In this document: piece by piece, positions 40,638-54,178 of the stretch
Layout of the letters: every line of letters begins with the position of its first letter
Numbering within the stretch: position 1 is the stretch's first letter
Assembly (NCBI GenBank): GCA_964057225.1
Contig: OZ059899.1
Location: forward strand, 5,580,001 to 5,644,000
DNA: 64,000 nucleotides
DNA from: Auanema rhodensis
Lineage: Eukaryota; Nematoda; Chromadorea; Rhabditida; Rhabditidae
Direction: 5' to 3'
The notes under the pieces: generated by a model
Database searches by the model: none
What the model saw: only the letters and a program-made list of their open reading frames with translations
What the model was told of the DNA's origin: nothing
Translations under genes and position numbers: made by a program

Positions 40638-43600
40638 TCACAGTTCTTGATGAGAGTCAACTTTCTCAGTTTCAGGCTGGTTTTCTTGAGCGATAACATT
40701 TTTAATCTCTTGGTCGTAATCTTTCCATTCAGGAATAATTCTAGAGGCAGAATCAAGTTTAGGCTCCTTGGTTTGGGGATTATTACACTTAAATTTAATG
40801 TTCTCATAACAAAATACTCAATTTGTTTACCAGATCAATGGTTTTAGCACTGCTCTTTGAGCTATTGTCACACCAGGTCTCGCACCAAAGCCATTCTTGG
40901 GGTAAAGATTTAATTTTAACTTGATGAATCATGTTATTAGGTAAATCCTGAAAAAATAAACATAATAGTAAAAAGTAAAGGATTATACCTGATCTAGGTT
41001 GCTCAAACTATTAGGATCACTGCTTAATCCTTGATACTGCCCACGAAGTCTATCACCAGCGGCAATTTGCCGGAATTTATGCAGATCAATAACATACAGA
41101 GCACTGTAAACACATATAACAAGCAAAAAATTTCAGAACTAAACCTAATATGATATCTACGTCCAGCTAGGTGATTAGCCCAATAACCTTGCTTCCAGAA
41201 TCGATAGCCATCCATTTCCTTGCGCGATTCGCAAAAAGGTACATAACTTGAATGAAAAAACATTACCAAAATAGCAAATTAGATGCAAACCCATAAGGAG
41301 CTCCACCGAGATCCAATTCCATGAGTTCCATGAGATCAGCCCGAACAACTTGATCAGCGTCAACAAAAATAACCTTCTGCACATCAAGAGGAAACAGTAC
41401 ATCCAAGAATAAGATCTGTTAAGAATTAATATAAAATAATAACAAATACAACAAAAATACTTTGTATCCCCACATAATACGATGTTTCTCTTTTTGTTGG
41501 TGAAGCCATCTTGGCCATTTATATTCAATTAATTCGTATTTAAAGCCATAATGTTCAGCCATAATAGGTAATGTGTCCTGATATAAGCTTATTATAATAT
41601 AATATCATAAATTTTCAAACCTTGAATTGAGGTGAAAGATAATTCTTCAATAGCCAGAACTTTACTGGATGTTTAGTATTTTTCATAACTGATACAATCA
41701 TAATGCGCATAAATCTCTCATACAAATGACCAGAGGCCAAAGAGAAGACATTGATAGTTTCGTGTTTCTCTCCGACAAGGCTGAAGAAGTAAACTTATGA
41801 GAGCCAAAAAAAAGTTATACCTGTTACTAAGTGTGTTCCAGATTCCACCTTCTTCGGCGTCATCAGACAACAAGTTACGCTCTTCCATACCCTCTTTCTT
41901 TGACACACGCAATCGAATAACACGTCCAGTAAATGAATCTTCAAAACATAAGTATAATTACTTAATAGTAAAATAATATAGTAACTTACCAATCAAAACC
42001 GATACTGCATTATCTATTTCGCCTTCAGTATTTGTATGACTGGAGACATCGTAAATTTCCTTGGATCTTCCTTCACGTAGTCTTAATTGCCACGATCCTG
42101 GGTTAGCCTATGCAAAATATTGATAATATGAGGAGAAATAAAAAAAAATATAATACCTTAAGTTGGAAATATCCCAGATTTGCCATTACAATAGTATCAA
42201 ATTGAGATGGATTATTTGGCGTACCAAGTACAAATTGAAGTCCACGAGGGGGGGAGCCAGAGACATCATCGAAACAATGTCCTTCGAGAAGAATATGTTC
42301 AAGAGAGAAAACAGCATTTACAGAATCAGTAACCTTAAATTAAAAATTAGTTCCAATCAAACGAATGAGTAACATACTTGTTCCATTTTAATATTGTCAA
42401 GATCATATTGTGCGTATGTATTTTCAATCATCCATGCTTCTGGTGAATGAACGGATAAAGTTAATAACTGTTTGGATGGTAGGTTTGTAAATCTAGAAAA
42501 AAATTATTGAGATATACAATGATAAAAATATAACACCTCGCAATAGAAGGAGCAACGTTGCCATTATGATCAAATTGAATTTCAGAGCTAACAACATATC
42601 TGTAGAACCGTTTCAATGGAAGTTCACTGAGCTTTGGTTTCGGATTCATGACAATTTTCAAGTCACAGTTAATTGACTTTCTTAATACTTCCAAAATAGG
42701 TGCTAACTTTTGTGCAGAACGTGAAAGTGGGTCTACGATAGCAACAACGTCCATGGTAGCTCGTTTTGGATCATCGGCAACAAGAGTGACTGAGCTAAAA
42801 TTCACAATAGTACTCATTATAATTACTAAACCTACCTATATTCATCTCCACTCAAAACAACCCATGTTCTCTTTTTCGCAACGGAGTATTTTCCAATAAG
42901 AGAAGCTGATCTCATCACAACATCAGAAGATTTTCCATTGGATTTTTCGACTTCCCATTTATCAACGTGTGATGCAATCACAGTAGATCCTCGGGAATTC
43001 AACATTTTCTCCAATAAAGCGAAATCGGCAGCAGCAAACTTCTCTTCTTGATCAAGAGGTCCGATAATGAGGCCATTTGCAACAATAGCACGATCTCCAG
43101 GTTTCATGTCCAAAGATGTAGAAGCAAACCTAGATAATAGTTTGACGTAGTATTTGCTTGGAAAAATTAAAAAAGTACTTTTGCTCCATTCTGATTTTAT
43201 CGCAATTAAGAAGCTTCTTTTCTTTTTTGAAGTTAGCAATATTCATGCCACCAACAGCAATATCATCAATAGTTTGTTTTCCAGAGGTGATAGCTGTAAC
43301 AAACTCTTCCTGCAACAAGAAAAAAAGTACAAAATCTTGGATCAAAGAATAAACGAACCTTAACAAGTTTGGTTATCAGTTGTTTGGCTTGATTATGAGG
43401 CAATAACCGGTATGCAGAATGTACTAAGAAAGAAATACTATTTTCAGCACAAGCTTTTTCTATATCAAGAGGATTCATAATAAGAGCCATCTGAAAATGA
43501 TTATTCAGTTTTATAAACAGATTGATAACATACTCGAGAGGTTTTACTTGATTTCAAATGCTTGAAACTGTTATAAACCATCTCTCTTCCTTCTTTAGTC

Positions 43601-46521
43601 TCAACATCAGCAACAACCCACATAGTATTTGGCTGAAAAAATTACAGTGTCAAATAAAAAAAAATAATTATACCATTGTAGAATCGTCGTCAGACTTAGT
43701 AAGATATTTCGCTTTCTCCATGACACATTGATTCTTTTCAGTGGTTGTTAAAGGATTAAACTGGGAAAGAGTCTTGGCCTTACAAGCTATAATGAAACAT
43801 TTTAAAACTTCCATTATGCTAGAAATCATACGTGAAACGTCAGTGAGGTCCAGATAGTTCTTGGTGGAAGGTGCATCTAAGACTCTTTTATTCAATCGTG
43901 GCATAACATCTTTTTGGTCTACAAGCCAATTTCCAACATTGGCACGGTCAGTGAGTTGCCCCTTTTGAACGGCTCTTTGAATCTTTGGGGTAATTTTCAT
44001 TACTTCAAGCATCACAGTTTCTTCAAATTTGTCTCCCTTGATCTATTAAAAAAACATAAATAGTAAATTTTTAGCAAAAAAAAACTCACTCCAGCTTCTT
44101 CCAATGGAAAACCATTAAGAAGGACTTGAGGTGCTTTTCCGATAGCTGTGTTTTCCAAAAATTCTGCTCCAACCTGATCAAATAGAAAATATTACAATAA
44201 ATTAAAGAATGTTAGAATATTACATTACGTCCCTTATCATAATCAGAGTTGGGACCAAACACATCATCATAATCAGCATCAGCATAATTATTAACGAACC
44301 ATTTCTTGATATCTTGTGCCGAGATCGTTGAACGAGTTCTATATGGATCGAGCATCTGAATTATCACTATAAGATAATTAAGAAGCGAAAGTGTGTACAC
44401 CTTGTTAATAGTACGTAAAGCATCCTTGATTGAAGAATCAATAGAAAGGAAATTAAATAAGTTCAAGATAGCAACTCCAGCGTCGTCTTTTCCGCTAACA
44501 GATTTATCGTTGTTCACAGCAAAAACTATTCCAATTCTAAAATAAAAATATTCTATATATTTTATAGGATAAAAAACCTTAAAGGAATTTCATGTTGGTA
44601 GAAAGACATAGCAATTCTAAGCAAATTACGACTATCTTTATCAACAGGATCGATGACGAAAACCTAGGTGAACATAAGTTAATCTGATCAAAATTGTAAA
44701 CTTACCAAAGTAAACAAATTTCTAGCAATCGGCCTAATCATACCAGGATAATATGGCTGAAGCATAAGCTTAACACTGTTTCCCCATTGCTTGTATTGAG
44801 CATCGGTATCCAAGTTGTTCAAATACTGAAGAATCACAACATTTCCAAAATGCAATTTTAAATAAAACTTACGAATGGATAAGCTTCTCTATAGTCAATA
44901 GCATAACTAACTTTCTCCTCAGATAGGTCCAGTCCCACAAGAATAGATAGATATTCACGCTAAAAATAATTTAAATATTAGTTTTAAATTTTTTAAAATA
45001 TCCAAAAACATACTCTAAAACCCATATTGAAGAAACCATTGGCTAGTCTTTCCTCTTGTTTCAGTGAATCTACGAGTTGGAACATATCCATATTATCGAT
45101 ATCCATGTTGATTCCATTGAGAAATAAAGCTGTTTCTCCGGAATCAATTCCAATATCGGCAAAAGAATCTTTCTGATTACGTTCGATTTCCTTTCTTGTT
45201 TTGCTATCAACTGCTTCACGTGATAAAACGCGGGCGTGAAGTGGAAAGTTTTGAGCAAACTCTTTCAAAGCAGTTATTGCATGATCAGGGTCTTCCCGAA
45301 TAATTTTTTGAGCAGCCTAAAGTATTATTTCTCTTTTGTTCTCGTAAAAACAAGTTAAACCTGGAAGGATAAATCTTGCACTTCCCATTGTTTCAAAACA
45401 GCGAGTTCTTCAATTTCCTTTAAATGCATTCTAAAGCTTTGAAGAGCTTCCTTAGATTCTGGATGCAATTCTCTAAAGTAAATTAAATCAAATTAAAACT
45501 CATAAAAACAATCTAACTTCAAAAGCTTGAAGTTAAAACCATTTAAATCTTCTTCATCTTCTTCTTCAACGTGTTTTTTATTGCTGTCATCTTCAGCTTT
45601 GTATTCAGTATTTTTTATAGCTAGCTCTACACCATATCCAGATAAAGAGACTTTGTTAACATTTTGGTCCTAAAAAATTTTATTTTACAACTTAACCGAA
45701 AGAAAAAGAACTCACTCGTCTAAAATGGCGTAAAACATACTGCGTTTTGCCATCTTTTACTAATGCTCGAGTCTGACGATGTAGCTCTCTCCATTCAGGT
45801 GATCCAATATCTCCATATACAATGGTAACAATTTCACTAGCATGATTGGAGGGGAAAATATGATCAACGGATAATAACCCAGTAGGCCTATGAAGCAAAT
45901 ATTATATGAATGAACTATGAAATCATCAAACTTAGTGCTGGCAGCTTCAACAGCTTTAATCAGTTCACCAGCAGAACATCCAACGTGTCCGTGTACATCA
46001 AAGAAAGCAGGACAAGAAACGTTGTTATATTCAGAACCTATCTGAAAAACTAATGTTTTTAGTTTATCACTAATTTAATCAAACCTGTTGGAAAAGTTGA
46101 ACAAGTGGTGAAAAGGATCTTAGTGAAATAGATAGACGGAGAATGTCCATAGAGGATTCTCCAACCAAAGAAGCAGCTTGTTTCATAGCCATATCATACT
46201 TCTTCTCTTGAGTTACTGATAATATATGAGATGTTAAACATCATCATAATAAAAAGAACTCACAACTTTCCCAATTTAATGTTTCTGTTTTCTCAGAGAT
46301 TAGTTGGACAAAATCCCAAAATGTCTTGTTGCCTTCTTTAGCAATAAATTCACTAAATTTATATATATAAACATATAATTTATTTTGAAAAATATATACC
46401 TAGTTTCGGCAATCAACGCGGTTGATTCCCATTTTGCGTTAAGAGTGACGGCTACGGATTTCCCTGCTGGATCAGCTGCATAGCTACCTACCAGAAGTAG
46501 GCAGCTTAACACTAGCCACAT
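40638..46521 (-). CDS. UGGT1: UDP-glucose:glycoprotein glucosyltransferase
   Basis: ER folding sensor that re-glucosylates N-glycans of misfolded glycoproteins so that they rebind calnexin/calreticulin. Signal peptide [15 protein letters not shown], then the long luminal sensor region of thioredoxin-like domains over most of the gene. The C-terminal GT24 catalytic domain carries [28 protein letters not shown] (about 41285-41380), with the DxD metal-binding motif. The protein ends DSHQEL, a KDEL-type ER retrieval signal. Total length is about 1,500 residues over more than 20 exons with introns of about 40-60 nt, normal for the family. A TTTCTTCAG acceptor lies 1 nt before the ATG. It is 214 nt downstream of NCBP2 and 179 nt upstream of MRPL23 on the same strand. 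I did not refine every exon border. Confidence 0.93.
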
Positions 46522-46735
46522 ACTGAAGAAAAATATAAAATTACATGAATTTGAAACATGAAGTATATGGAATCGTATTGTAACGTTAATAATAGAAATA
46601 TCAATACAATAGAGCTGGCATTGAATTTATTGTATTCACAACTCTGAAATACGAACATCAAAGAGACCATGTTACACATATTATTAAAACAATTCATTCG
46701 TTGCTTGCTGAAAATATAGTAGGGAAATGCAAAAA

Positions 46736-47392
46736 TCACAAAATTAACCTACTTCGAGCAATCATCATTTTATTCCAGCCGCCTCTTCCGGGGTCAAAAT
46801 CTTTTCTGTACTCATCACGAACCTTAACAAAATGAATACATAGCAAAACTAAGATACAAACAAACCTGTCCACCATGTTTACCACGTCCATACTGTCTTC
46901 CTTCTATAAATCCAGCATCCCAATCAGCTCTAATCACACGATCATCTAATCTAGTCCCATTTACACATTTTATAGCATTTTCAGCTTCTTCACGAGTATA
47001 ATACCTTCAACAAGTTGAATGCAACATATGAAAAAGTATTACTGACTCTATGAAACAAAAACCACAAGGAGTTTTTTTGAATCGATCTAATCCCATAATA
47101 ACACGCTTGACAATGCCTGCCCTACCAAACAATTCATAAACCTGAACGTTATCATTGGTTATTCGATAAAAGGCAACTCTTAAAAATTTACCTGTTCTTC
47201 CCGTGTATAATAGGAAAGATTACCAACATATAATGTTGTTGAAGATTTTAAAGCGAATTCTTGATCTTTTAAGGTGCCCTACGATTGAAAGTTTTTGCAT
47301 AACGGCTGTCATTGAATTACCTGATATCTCTGATCACGATAGGCACTATGAGAGTTCCGCTCTTTCAAACGAAGAAACGGATCAAAACTCAT
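46736..47392 (-). CDS. NCBP2: Nuclear cap-binding protein subunit 2 (CBP20)
   Basis: Small subunit of the nuclear cap-binding complex, which binds m7G caps with CBP80 for splicing, export and nonsense-mediated decay. It starts [20 protein letters not shown]. One RRM follows: RNP2 in [24 protein letters not shown]1 in [22 protein letters not shown]. Then the conserved C-terminal cap-binding tail: [46 protein letters not shown]. About 165 residues, full length. A TTTTTTTCAG acceptor lies 8 nt upstream of the ATG. It is the first gene of a minus-strand series with UGGT and MRPL23 and is divergent from TTF2. Confidence 0.95.
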
Positions 47393-47691
47393 TTAATAAC
47401 TGAAAAAAATAGCTTAATATCTACTAAACAACAAATATAAAAATATTTCAAATTTATTATTGCTACGTCAACTAAACATTTTCATTGGTATACGTAGTTG
47501 TTCGTTCGACCAAAAATGTTTCGCACAATTTTAAAAATTCAAAATTTGAAATTGTATTCAAAAAATCGGGGACATATCTCACAGCGTGATCATATTTTTT
47601 AAAACGAACATTTTGTTTATGGTTAATTGATTTCTGGAATGTACAAGTTTTGATCAATGCTTACTCTGTATTTTACAGGGTATTTTGAACA
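47393..47691. promoter_or_regulatory. Divergent intergenic region NCBP2 / TTF2
   Basis: 299 nt between two divergent start codons, so it should hold promoters for both transcription units. Splice-acceptor motifs lie close to both ATGs (TTTTTTTCAG before NCBP2, TATTTTACAG 15 nt before TTF2). No TATA box was recognised. Confidence 0.45.
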
Positions 47692-50600
47692 ATGTCTAGC
47701 AAGAAAACACCTCGTCGAAAAGTAATCATATCTTCAGATGAAGAGGACTCAATCGAGGGATCAGAACACATGAAAGTAAGTGTATATTATATACTATATA
47801 TGGGTTGTAACAATAATTTTTTGAGTATGGTAATGGCGATGATGAAGTTGTTAGCTCAAGTTTTAGAAATGGAACTGGTTTAGATAAAGAGTCTACTAAG
47901 GTTTATATACATAATTGAAAATTGCAAGAATATGCTTATAGGAAAATTCATTCCAGTCGTTCGCGTCATCAACACCGATGACGAAACAAAGCCAGAGTCG
48001 TCGAGTAATAATGTACTTCCCTTGTTCAATTCCTAACATAAAAATTTATAGTTTTCTGACGAGGGTGAAATTAGTGCTATTTTCTCAGAATCATTCGATT
48101 CGATGTCTATCACTTCTCCTATTGATAGCTCAAGAAAAGACTCTCAAGGTTCGCATCCTACCTTGTAATATATATATATGTATATTAATGTTAAGATGAT
48201 GAGGAACATGATCGTAGCCGAAGCTTTGTAAAGTCTGCCGAAAGTAAGTCGATCCAAAAAAAAAAGAAAACCCTTGATATCTTTAAAGAAGAGGCTGTGA
48301 TGTCTCCTTTTTCGCAAAAGCTTTCTCAGAAATCAGATGCTGTTTCTAAACAGAAATTACGTGAACGTATGTTCCGTAAAGCAGTAGCAGCCAAGAAACA
48401 AGTAAGGACCATTTCATGATGTAAATAACACATATTTAGGTATATGATAGTCCAATATCTAAAAGATATAGCACCGCCAGTTCTACACAGAATATATCAA
48501 TGGTAGTGTATTATGAACATGGTTATTTTAATAGTACAAAGTGTTTTAAGACCTCAGTCAGTTCAGCAAAGGATAACGAATGTTCAATGGTTTCTACCTC
48601 TTCACAATCGTATTTGTTTCGTCAAGTTTTAATGTTGTCAATTTTTGTTTTTCTAGAGTTACCTCTCAAGTATCGAGCAGTTCTATGCCAAAACCCAACG
48701 AATCTAAAGTATGTTTCTAGATAAACTAGATTTTATTACTTATGTTATAAACGATTTTTAGAGTAGAAAAGTGTTGAACATGGACGATTTGTTTGAATCT
48801 CCTATGAGTTCAAGCAATCGCTCGGTGAGCAATTCATCCTTATCCTCTTTGAAGTCATTCAATACAGAAGATAGGTTTGTCTAATTTAACAAAAAATCAA
48901 AAACCGGAAAAAAATTTAGAAGCAAATTTTTTACTCCTCGGAAGGTCGTTGTTGCATGTGATAGTGATGCGGAGAATGAAGAAGACGATGATGATGATGT
49001 TATCAATCTTTCAGAAAATTATGACTCTCAAAACAATTCAAATTTATCAGAAGATCAAGTAAATATATTTTTTTCAATATCATCGCTTTATGTTTTTTTA
49101 TCAATATTCAGGTAGAAACTTCTGACATTATGCTAGATAGCAAGACAGGAGAAAAAGCTGAAGATAGTCTTCATGATGAAGATGATGGAACGGATTCCAA
49201 AGATGATGGCGATTCGGAAAGACTTGATACTGATGAAGAAAATGAAGAAGCCCATTATGTCGATGTTCAGGAAACTGTGGATGAGAGTTTTAATAAATTC
49301 AATTCCGGTAGTAACGTTGAGGAAGCTTATATATCTGAATCAGAATCAGTCCCCAGCCATGAGTATGTTTATGATTCACATAACATATTCCATTTTCGTA
49401 CTAAAGAGCAAGTTCTCCGTCTATCGTTATTCTAAGTGACAGTGAAGAAGAAGAGGATAATTCGGCTAAACCTGCTCCTAGCGTACAAGAACGCTCAGTT
49501 CCGGTTCTAATGCATTATAGAAAGCAAATTGTGAAAACTCAATTCTTTAGATTACAACTAAGCCTTTAAATGTAGTTGAACCTATACAAGAAAACAGTTC
49601 ATTAAAAAAAGTAGTTTCTCCTTATCAAAATGAATCCATGGAGCAGTTAGAAAATCGTCGTACTCTACTACAGGTTCGATTTCGCAATCTTGAAATTAAG
49701 AAACTAAATAATTGCAGAAAGCGTTTTCGAGAATTAACATAAGTGATTTACCAGATGGAGGAGCAAAACTGAAAGCTCAATTAGCTGAGCTGGATAGAAT
49801 AATACAATCAAGAAATGAGCCCAAAAAATATTTACCTGAAATAGTAAATAGTTTTTATCTGCTCTGTAAACACAATACTTTAGGAAATTCTTAATGTTGT
49901 GGAGTCTCCATCCGGTGCCGGACGCGTGCCTCTACGTCCTCTGCCTGATGTTAGAAAACTTACATTTTTAAGTTTAATATCTGCAATTTAGATTGTTGAA
50001 ATCACTTCGCCTGAAAAACGTGGACCTCTGGTATTGGAGCCACCTAAGTTTAATCCAGATATGTATAATAAATTACTCGCAAGTATGTTTTATATGAGCG
50101 AATTCGATGAAGATGCTATATATTGCAGAAGATACTAACCGTTTGTTTGGTGGCAAAATGACGGAAAACCGTTTTCAAAAGGTACAGAAAATAACGGACC
50201 ACGTGCTTCAAAATTTTCATCAGTATGCTTGTTGGCATGATGTATCCTATATTAATCTATTGAAGAGCTTTGAACTCAGCCCCTGATGAGCAAGATAAGG
50301 TTGAAACTCCTAGGGGTTTACGGATAGAATTGATGGAACATCAAAAGCAAGGTTTAGCTTGGATGCTATGGAGAGAATCACAATCCCCGCCTGTGGGAAT
50401 TTTAGGTAAACAATTTTTTTTTGAATTTTAGTTCATTCTATTCGATTCTTTAGCTGATGATATGGGTTTGGGAAAAACTCTGTCTATTATTTCTCTTATT
50501 GTTCATCAGAAGAATGAGCGTATTAAAAGAAAGGAAGATGGAAATGATGATATAGACAAACGAAGAAAAGAAGCAGCTAAAACAAATGGGTAAATGACTA

Positions 50601-52885
50601 AAATACATGCATAAAATAATTTTTTTTTTTAGATTAATGTCTTCTAATGCTACCTTGATTGTGGCTCCGGCTTCTCTTATTTATCAATGGGAATCTGAAG
50701 TTGAGAGAAGAGTGAAGCATGATCGATTATCTGTTCACGTCTTCCACGGTCCTAAAAATAAGCGTGAATCGGATGCTAGAAGGTTAGTTATAAAATTGAA
50801 ACTGCTGATTATAATTATTATTTGCAGATTAGCCAGTTACGATATTGTTATCACAACATATAATCTTGTTGGTACCGAATTAACTGAGAAAGTTATTATT
50901 GTAAATATTTCCCTTTCTCATTGCTTATCACCTAGTACTATTTATAGGGTAACTCAGACTCTGATTCTGATGATGGTTCAGGAGTTGGTAAAAAAAAATC
51001 AAAAAATAAGGTTAGTTCAAACTTAAATGAATGTTTATTTTTCTCCTTCAGATTGCTAAGAATTCGGACTCTATTCTTGCTAAAATTGCTTGGAGCAGGA
51101 TTGTGCTAGACGAAGCACATGCTATTAAAAATAAGGCTACTTCGGCTTCCAAGGTGTGTTTATATATACTAGGAAATATTTGAGTTCAATTAATTAAGGC
51201 TGCATGTCGTTTGTCGGGCAATGCTCGTTGGTGCTTGACTGGAACACCTATTCATAACAATCTTTGGGATCTATATAGCTTAATTAGGTAAAATTTTCAA
51301 AAAATTCAAATTTTATTTTTGTGTCAGATTTATGAGAGTTACTCCTTTTGATGAAGAGAAGCATTGGAAAGAATTTATCATGGTCGGTTCTCGTAAGTTC
51401 CCAATTCATTATTGATTTGTTATAATAATACAATTTAGAAAAAGCGGCTGATAGACTGAATATGCTAGTGAAAAACTTGCTCCTTCGTCGAACTAAATCT
51501 CAAATTTGTGCACAAACTCAGAAACCTCTGGTGGATCTTCCTTCTAAAATCATTAAGCGGCATGATTTAGTTCTTGAAGGAATCGAAGGGAAAATTTATG
51601 ACATCATGTTCACTGCTACTCAGTTTGTTTTTGTTTTTAATCTTTTACATCATTGGTTTGATTCAGACAAAAAGTTAAGCAAATGCTTTCCGAAGAAGAA
51701 GATCAACGACATGCGCAAATTTATGGAATTCATCGTAAAAAGCGTCGTGATAAAGGAGAAGAGATCATTAATCCTTTCAACTGTAGGAAATCACAGAAAA
51801 TAACATATAATAAGTAGTTTCAGTTGGACCTAGAAAAATAACCGAAAATGATCGTTTTCAACAAATGTCCGGAATGCTTGTTATGCTTTTAAGACTTCGT
51901 CAAGCTTGTGTTCACATGCATCTTACTCGCCAGGTTTATAAAATTCATTGATGTTCAACTACATTTATCTTTATTAGGCTGTTGATATGAATGCTTTCGA
52001 TAATATTAATGGTGGTACAGATGATGTGGATACTATCCTTGAACGGACAATGGCTGAAATGACTATTCACGAAGATTTTAAAGGGGAAGAAGATAATGGA
52101 GAAACCGCTGAAGCAGTTTTCGAGAACACACATCTATCTTGTAAGGTATACAGTGCTACTCAATGCTTTCGTTCTTTAAAATTTCTTTTCAGCTCAAAAA
52201 ACTGATGGAAATTATTTCCTCAATGGATGCAAATGATAAACTGTATGTTTTAATTCGTAACCTTTTTAAATGATAGAACATATCAGGGTAATCGTATCTC
52301 AATGGACATCGTTGTTAGATATTGTTGAGATTCATATTAAAAATATGAAAATTAGTTATACTAGTATTACTGGAAAGGTTTTGCCTTCCGACAGGTATGT
52401 TTCGTAGATTTGAAAAAAATGATAGTGGGATTTAAGACAAGTTCGTGTTGATGATTTCAATAAGAAGAATGAAGGAGCCAGAATAATGCTTCTCTCTTTA
52501 TCCGCAGGAGGTGTGGGCCTCAATCTCATTGGAGGTTAATTACTATTATATTTATCCTTGGCATCGTTCTAATATAGGTAATCATTTGGTACTGGTGGAT
52601 TTACATTGGAATCCCGCATTGGAAGCCCAAGCTTGCGACAGAATCTATAGAATGGGCCAAACAAAGACTGTATATATTCATAGACTTGTTGCCACAGGCA
52701 CTATTGAACAACGGGTTCTGGACTTACAAAACAAAAAGCTTGAATTAGCCGGTGCTGTTCTCGACGGGTTCGTCATTATTATTTATATGCTCAGCGTAAT
52801 TCACTGTTTCAGAGCTGCCAGCAAGAAGATGAACAAATTAACCATGGCAGATTTGAAGTATCTCTTTGATTTGAATGATAGATAA
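47692..52885 (+). CDS. TTF2: TTF2/Lodestar-like SNF2-family ATPase
   Basis: Transcription termination factor 2 homologue: a DNA-dependent ATPase that releases RNA polymerase II and transcripts, notably at mitosis. The N-terminal half (to about 49.9 kb) is Ser/acidic-rich, low complexity and poorly conserved, starting [20 protein letters not shown]. The SNF2 core contains [37 protein letters not shown] (Walker A), [28 protein letters not shown] (DEAH), [21 protein letters not shown]. The helicase C part has [16 protein letters not shown] and [25 protein letters not shown], and it ends [22 protein letters not shown]. The order and the [13 protein letters not shown] signature favour TTF2 over HLTF or RAD16, and no RING insertion is seen. 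Introns are about 40-60 nt. Confidence 0.85.
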
Positions 52886-53382
52886 ACAGGTCCTAGCCAT
52901 TTTGCTCAACCATGTTTTATAACAATACTTATGTTCCAATTTATCTCCCTATATTAGCTGTGTAGATATTGTATCTGTAGAAATTGAGAAAATGTACTTG
53001 CATGTGTTATGTAAAAAATTTATCCAATTAAAGAGAAGAGTTTTATTTGCAACTTACATATTAAGAAAATCGTTGAAGTTTATGTTTAGTTTCAAAATAA
53101 ATTGTAAATTAGCCCAATTTTCAACATGACATAGATTATTTTTTGTTTCCAACTTAATATAAGTTGACAAATGGACCTATTTTTCAGTTAGATTAAACAA
53201 ACACAGTTTCAATATTCCGAGTTGTGTATTTTATTTTAGATATTAGTAAATAGCGTCAAGGCGAAAATGGATTCGCACAGTGTTACATATATCGTTTGAA
53301 AAACTTTTAGATATAATAGTTGAGTTAATATCTTCTAATAACGTATATATCTTATTCAACTTTTAATTAAAGTTTTGTAGGC

Positions 53383-54012
53383 ATGTCCTCGACCAATCCT
53401 GATCTTTTAAAAACAGATAACTTAGAAGGCTTAAGAGAAGGAGAAATTTTTGTTGACAAGGACACCGGAAAAAAATATAAAGTTCGTAAAACCATTTTAC
53501 CCCATTATGCATCTTCTGGTCCCCACGGTCTAGGTATATTTGTAAATTCGGCGTATATTACTATTATTTTTTTCAAGGAGATCCTGATGATCGCACTCTA
53601 AGAAAAATTGAAGCTGATGTCATCATACCTAATCGTATGAATGCTAAAATTGAAAAGCAGGAGTGTCGTGCACAATACCTAGGTGATTAAGTATAGGTTT
53701 GAATGTTAACAAATGCCTACTTATAGATTTGGTAAAATGTATGCAAGCAGATGGAGGGGTTAAAGGGCTTCAATCTTGCAAACCTTCTTTGGCAATTTTC
53801 AATAAATGTAAATATGACAAGTTAGACTTTTTATTACATTCTCATCTATTTAAATTTGCTTAAGATTCCATGACCACGATTTTCGTAGCCAAATTACTGA
53901 TGAGTATATTAAAGAAAGATCGGAAGCTCGTCGCACTGGAATGACTGATAGACAACGGAAATTGGAAGAATATAGACAGTGGAAACAGCAACAAGAAGCT
54001 ACAAAACAATGA
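53383..54012 (+). CDS. CMC1: CMC1-like COX assembly twin-CX9C protein with N-terminal extension
   Basis: Intermembrane-space protein that stabilises early COX1 assembly intermediates of cytochrome c oxidase. The core reads DPDDRTLRKIEADVIIPNRM, then two exact CX9C motifs (C-RAQYLDLVK-C and C-KPSLAIFNK-C) that form the coiled-coil-helix-coiled-coil-helix fold through Mia40, then DEYIKERSEARRTGM. The C-terminus is Gln-rich. About 50 residues (MSSTNPDLLKTDNLEGL... to GPHGLG) precede the core, which human CMC1 lacks as I recall it. A GTTTTGTAG acceptor lies 2 nt before the ATG. Third-gene spacing: 497 nt after TTF2 and 166 nt before the TUT1-like gene. Confidence 0.85.
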
Positions 54013-54178
54013 AATAGTTGAAGAAATTTTGTCCTTGTTTTCAAAATACAGCATAGATTATAGATTTCGTAAATAATTCATAAATTTCTTTTCTGCTTCC
54101 AGTTATCATACAAGTTTGTGCTTGTGGAGTATATATTAATGATGTATTAGTTTTGAAAGTTCAATCATTATATTAGAA

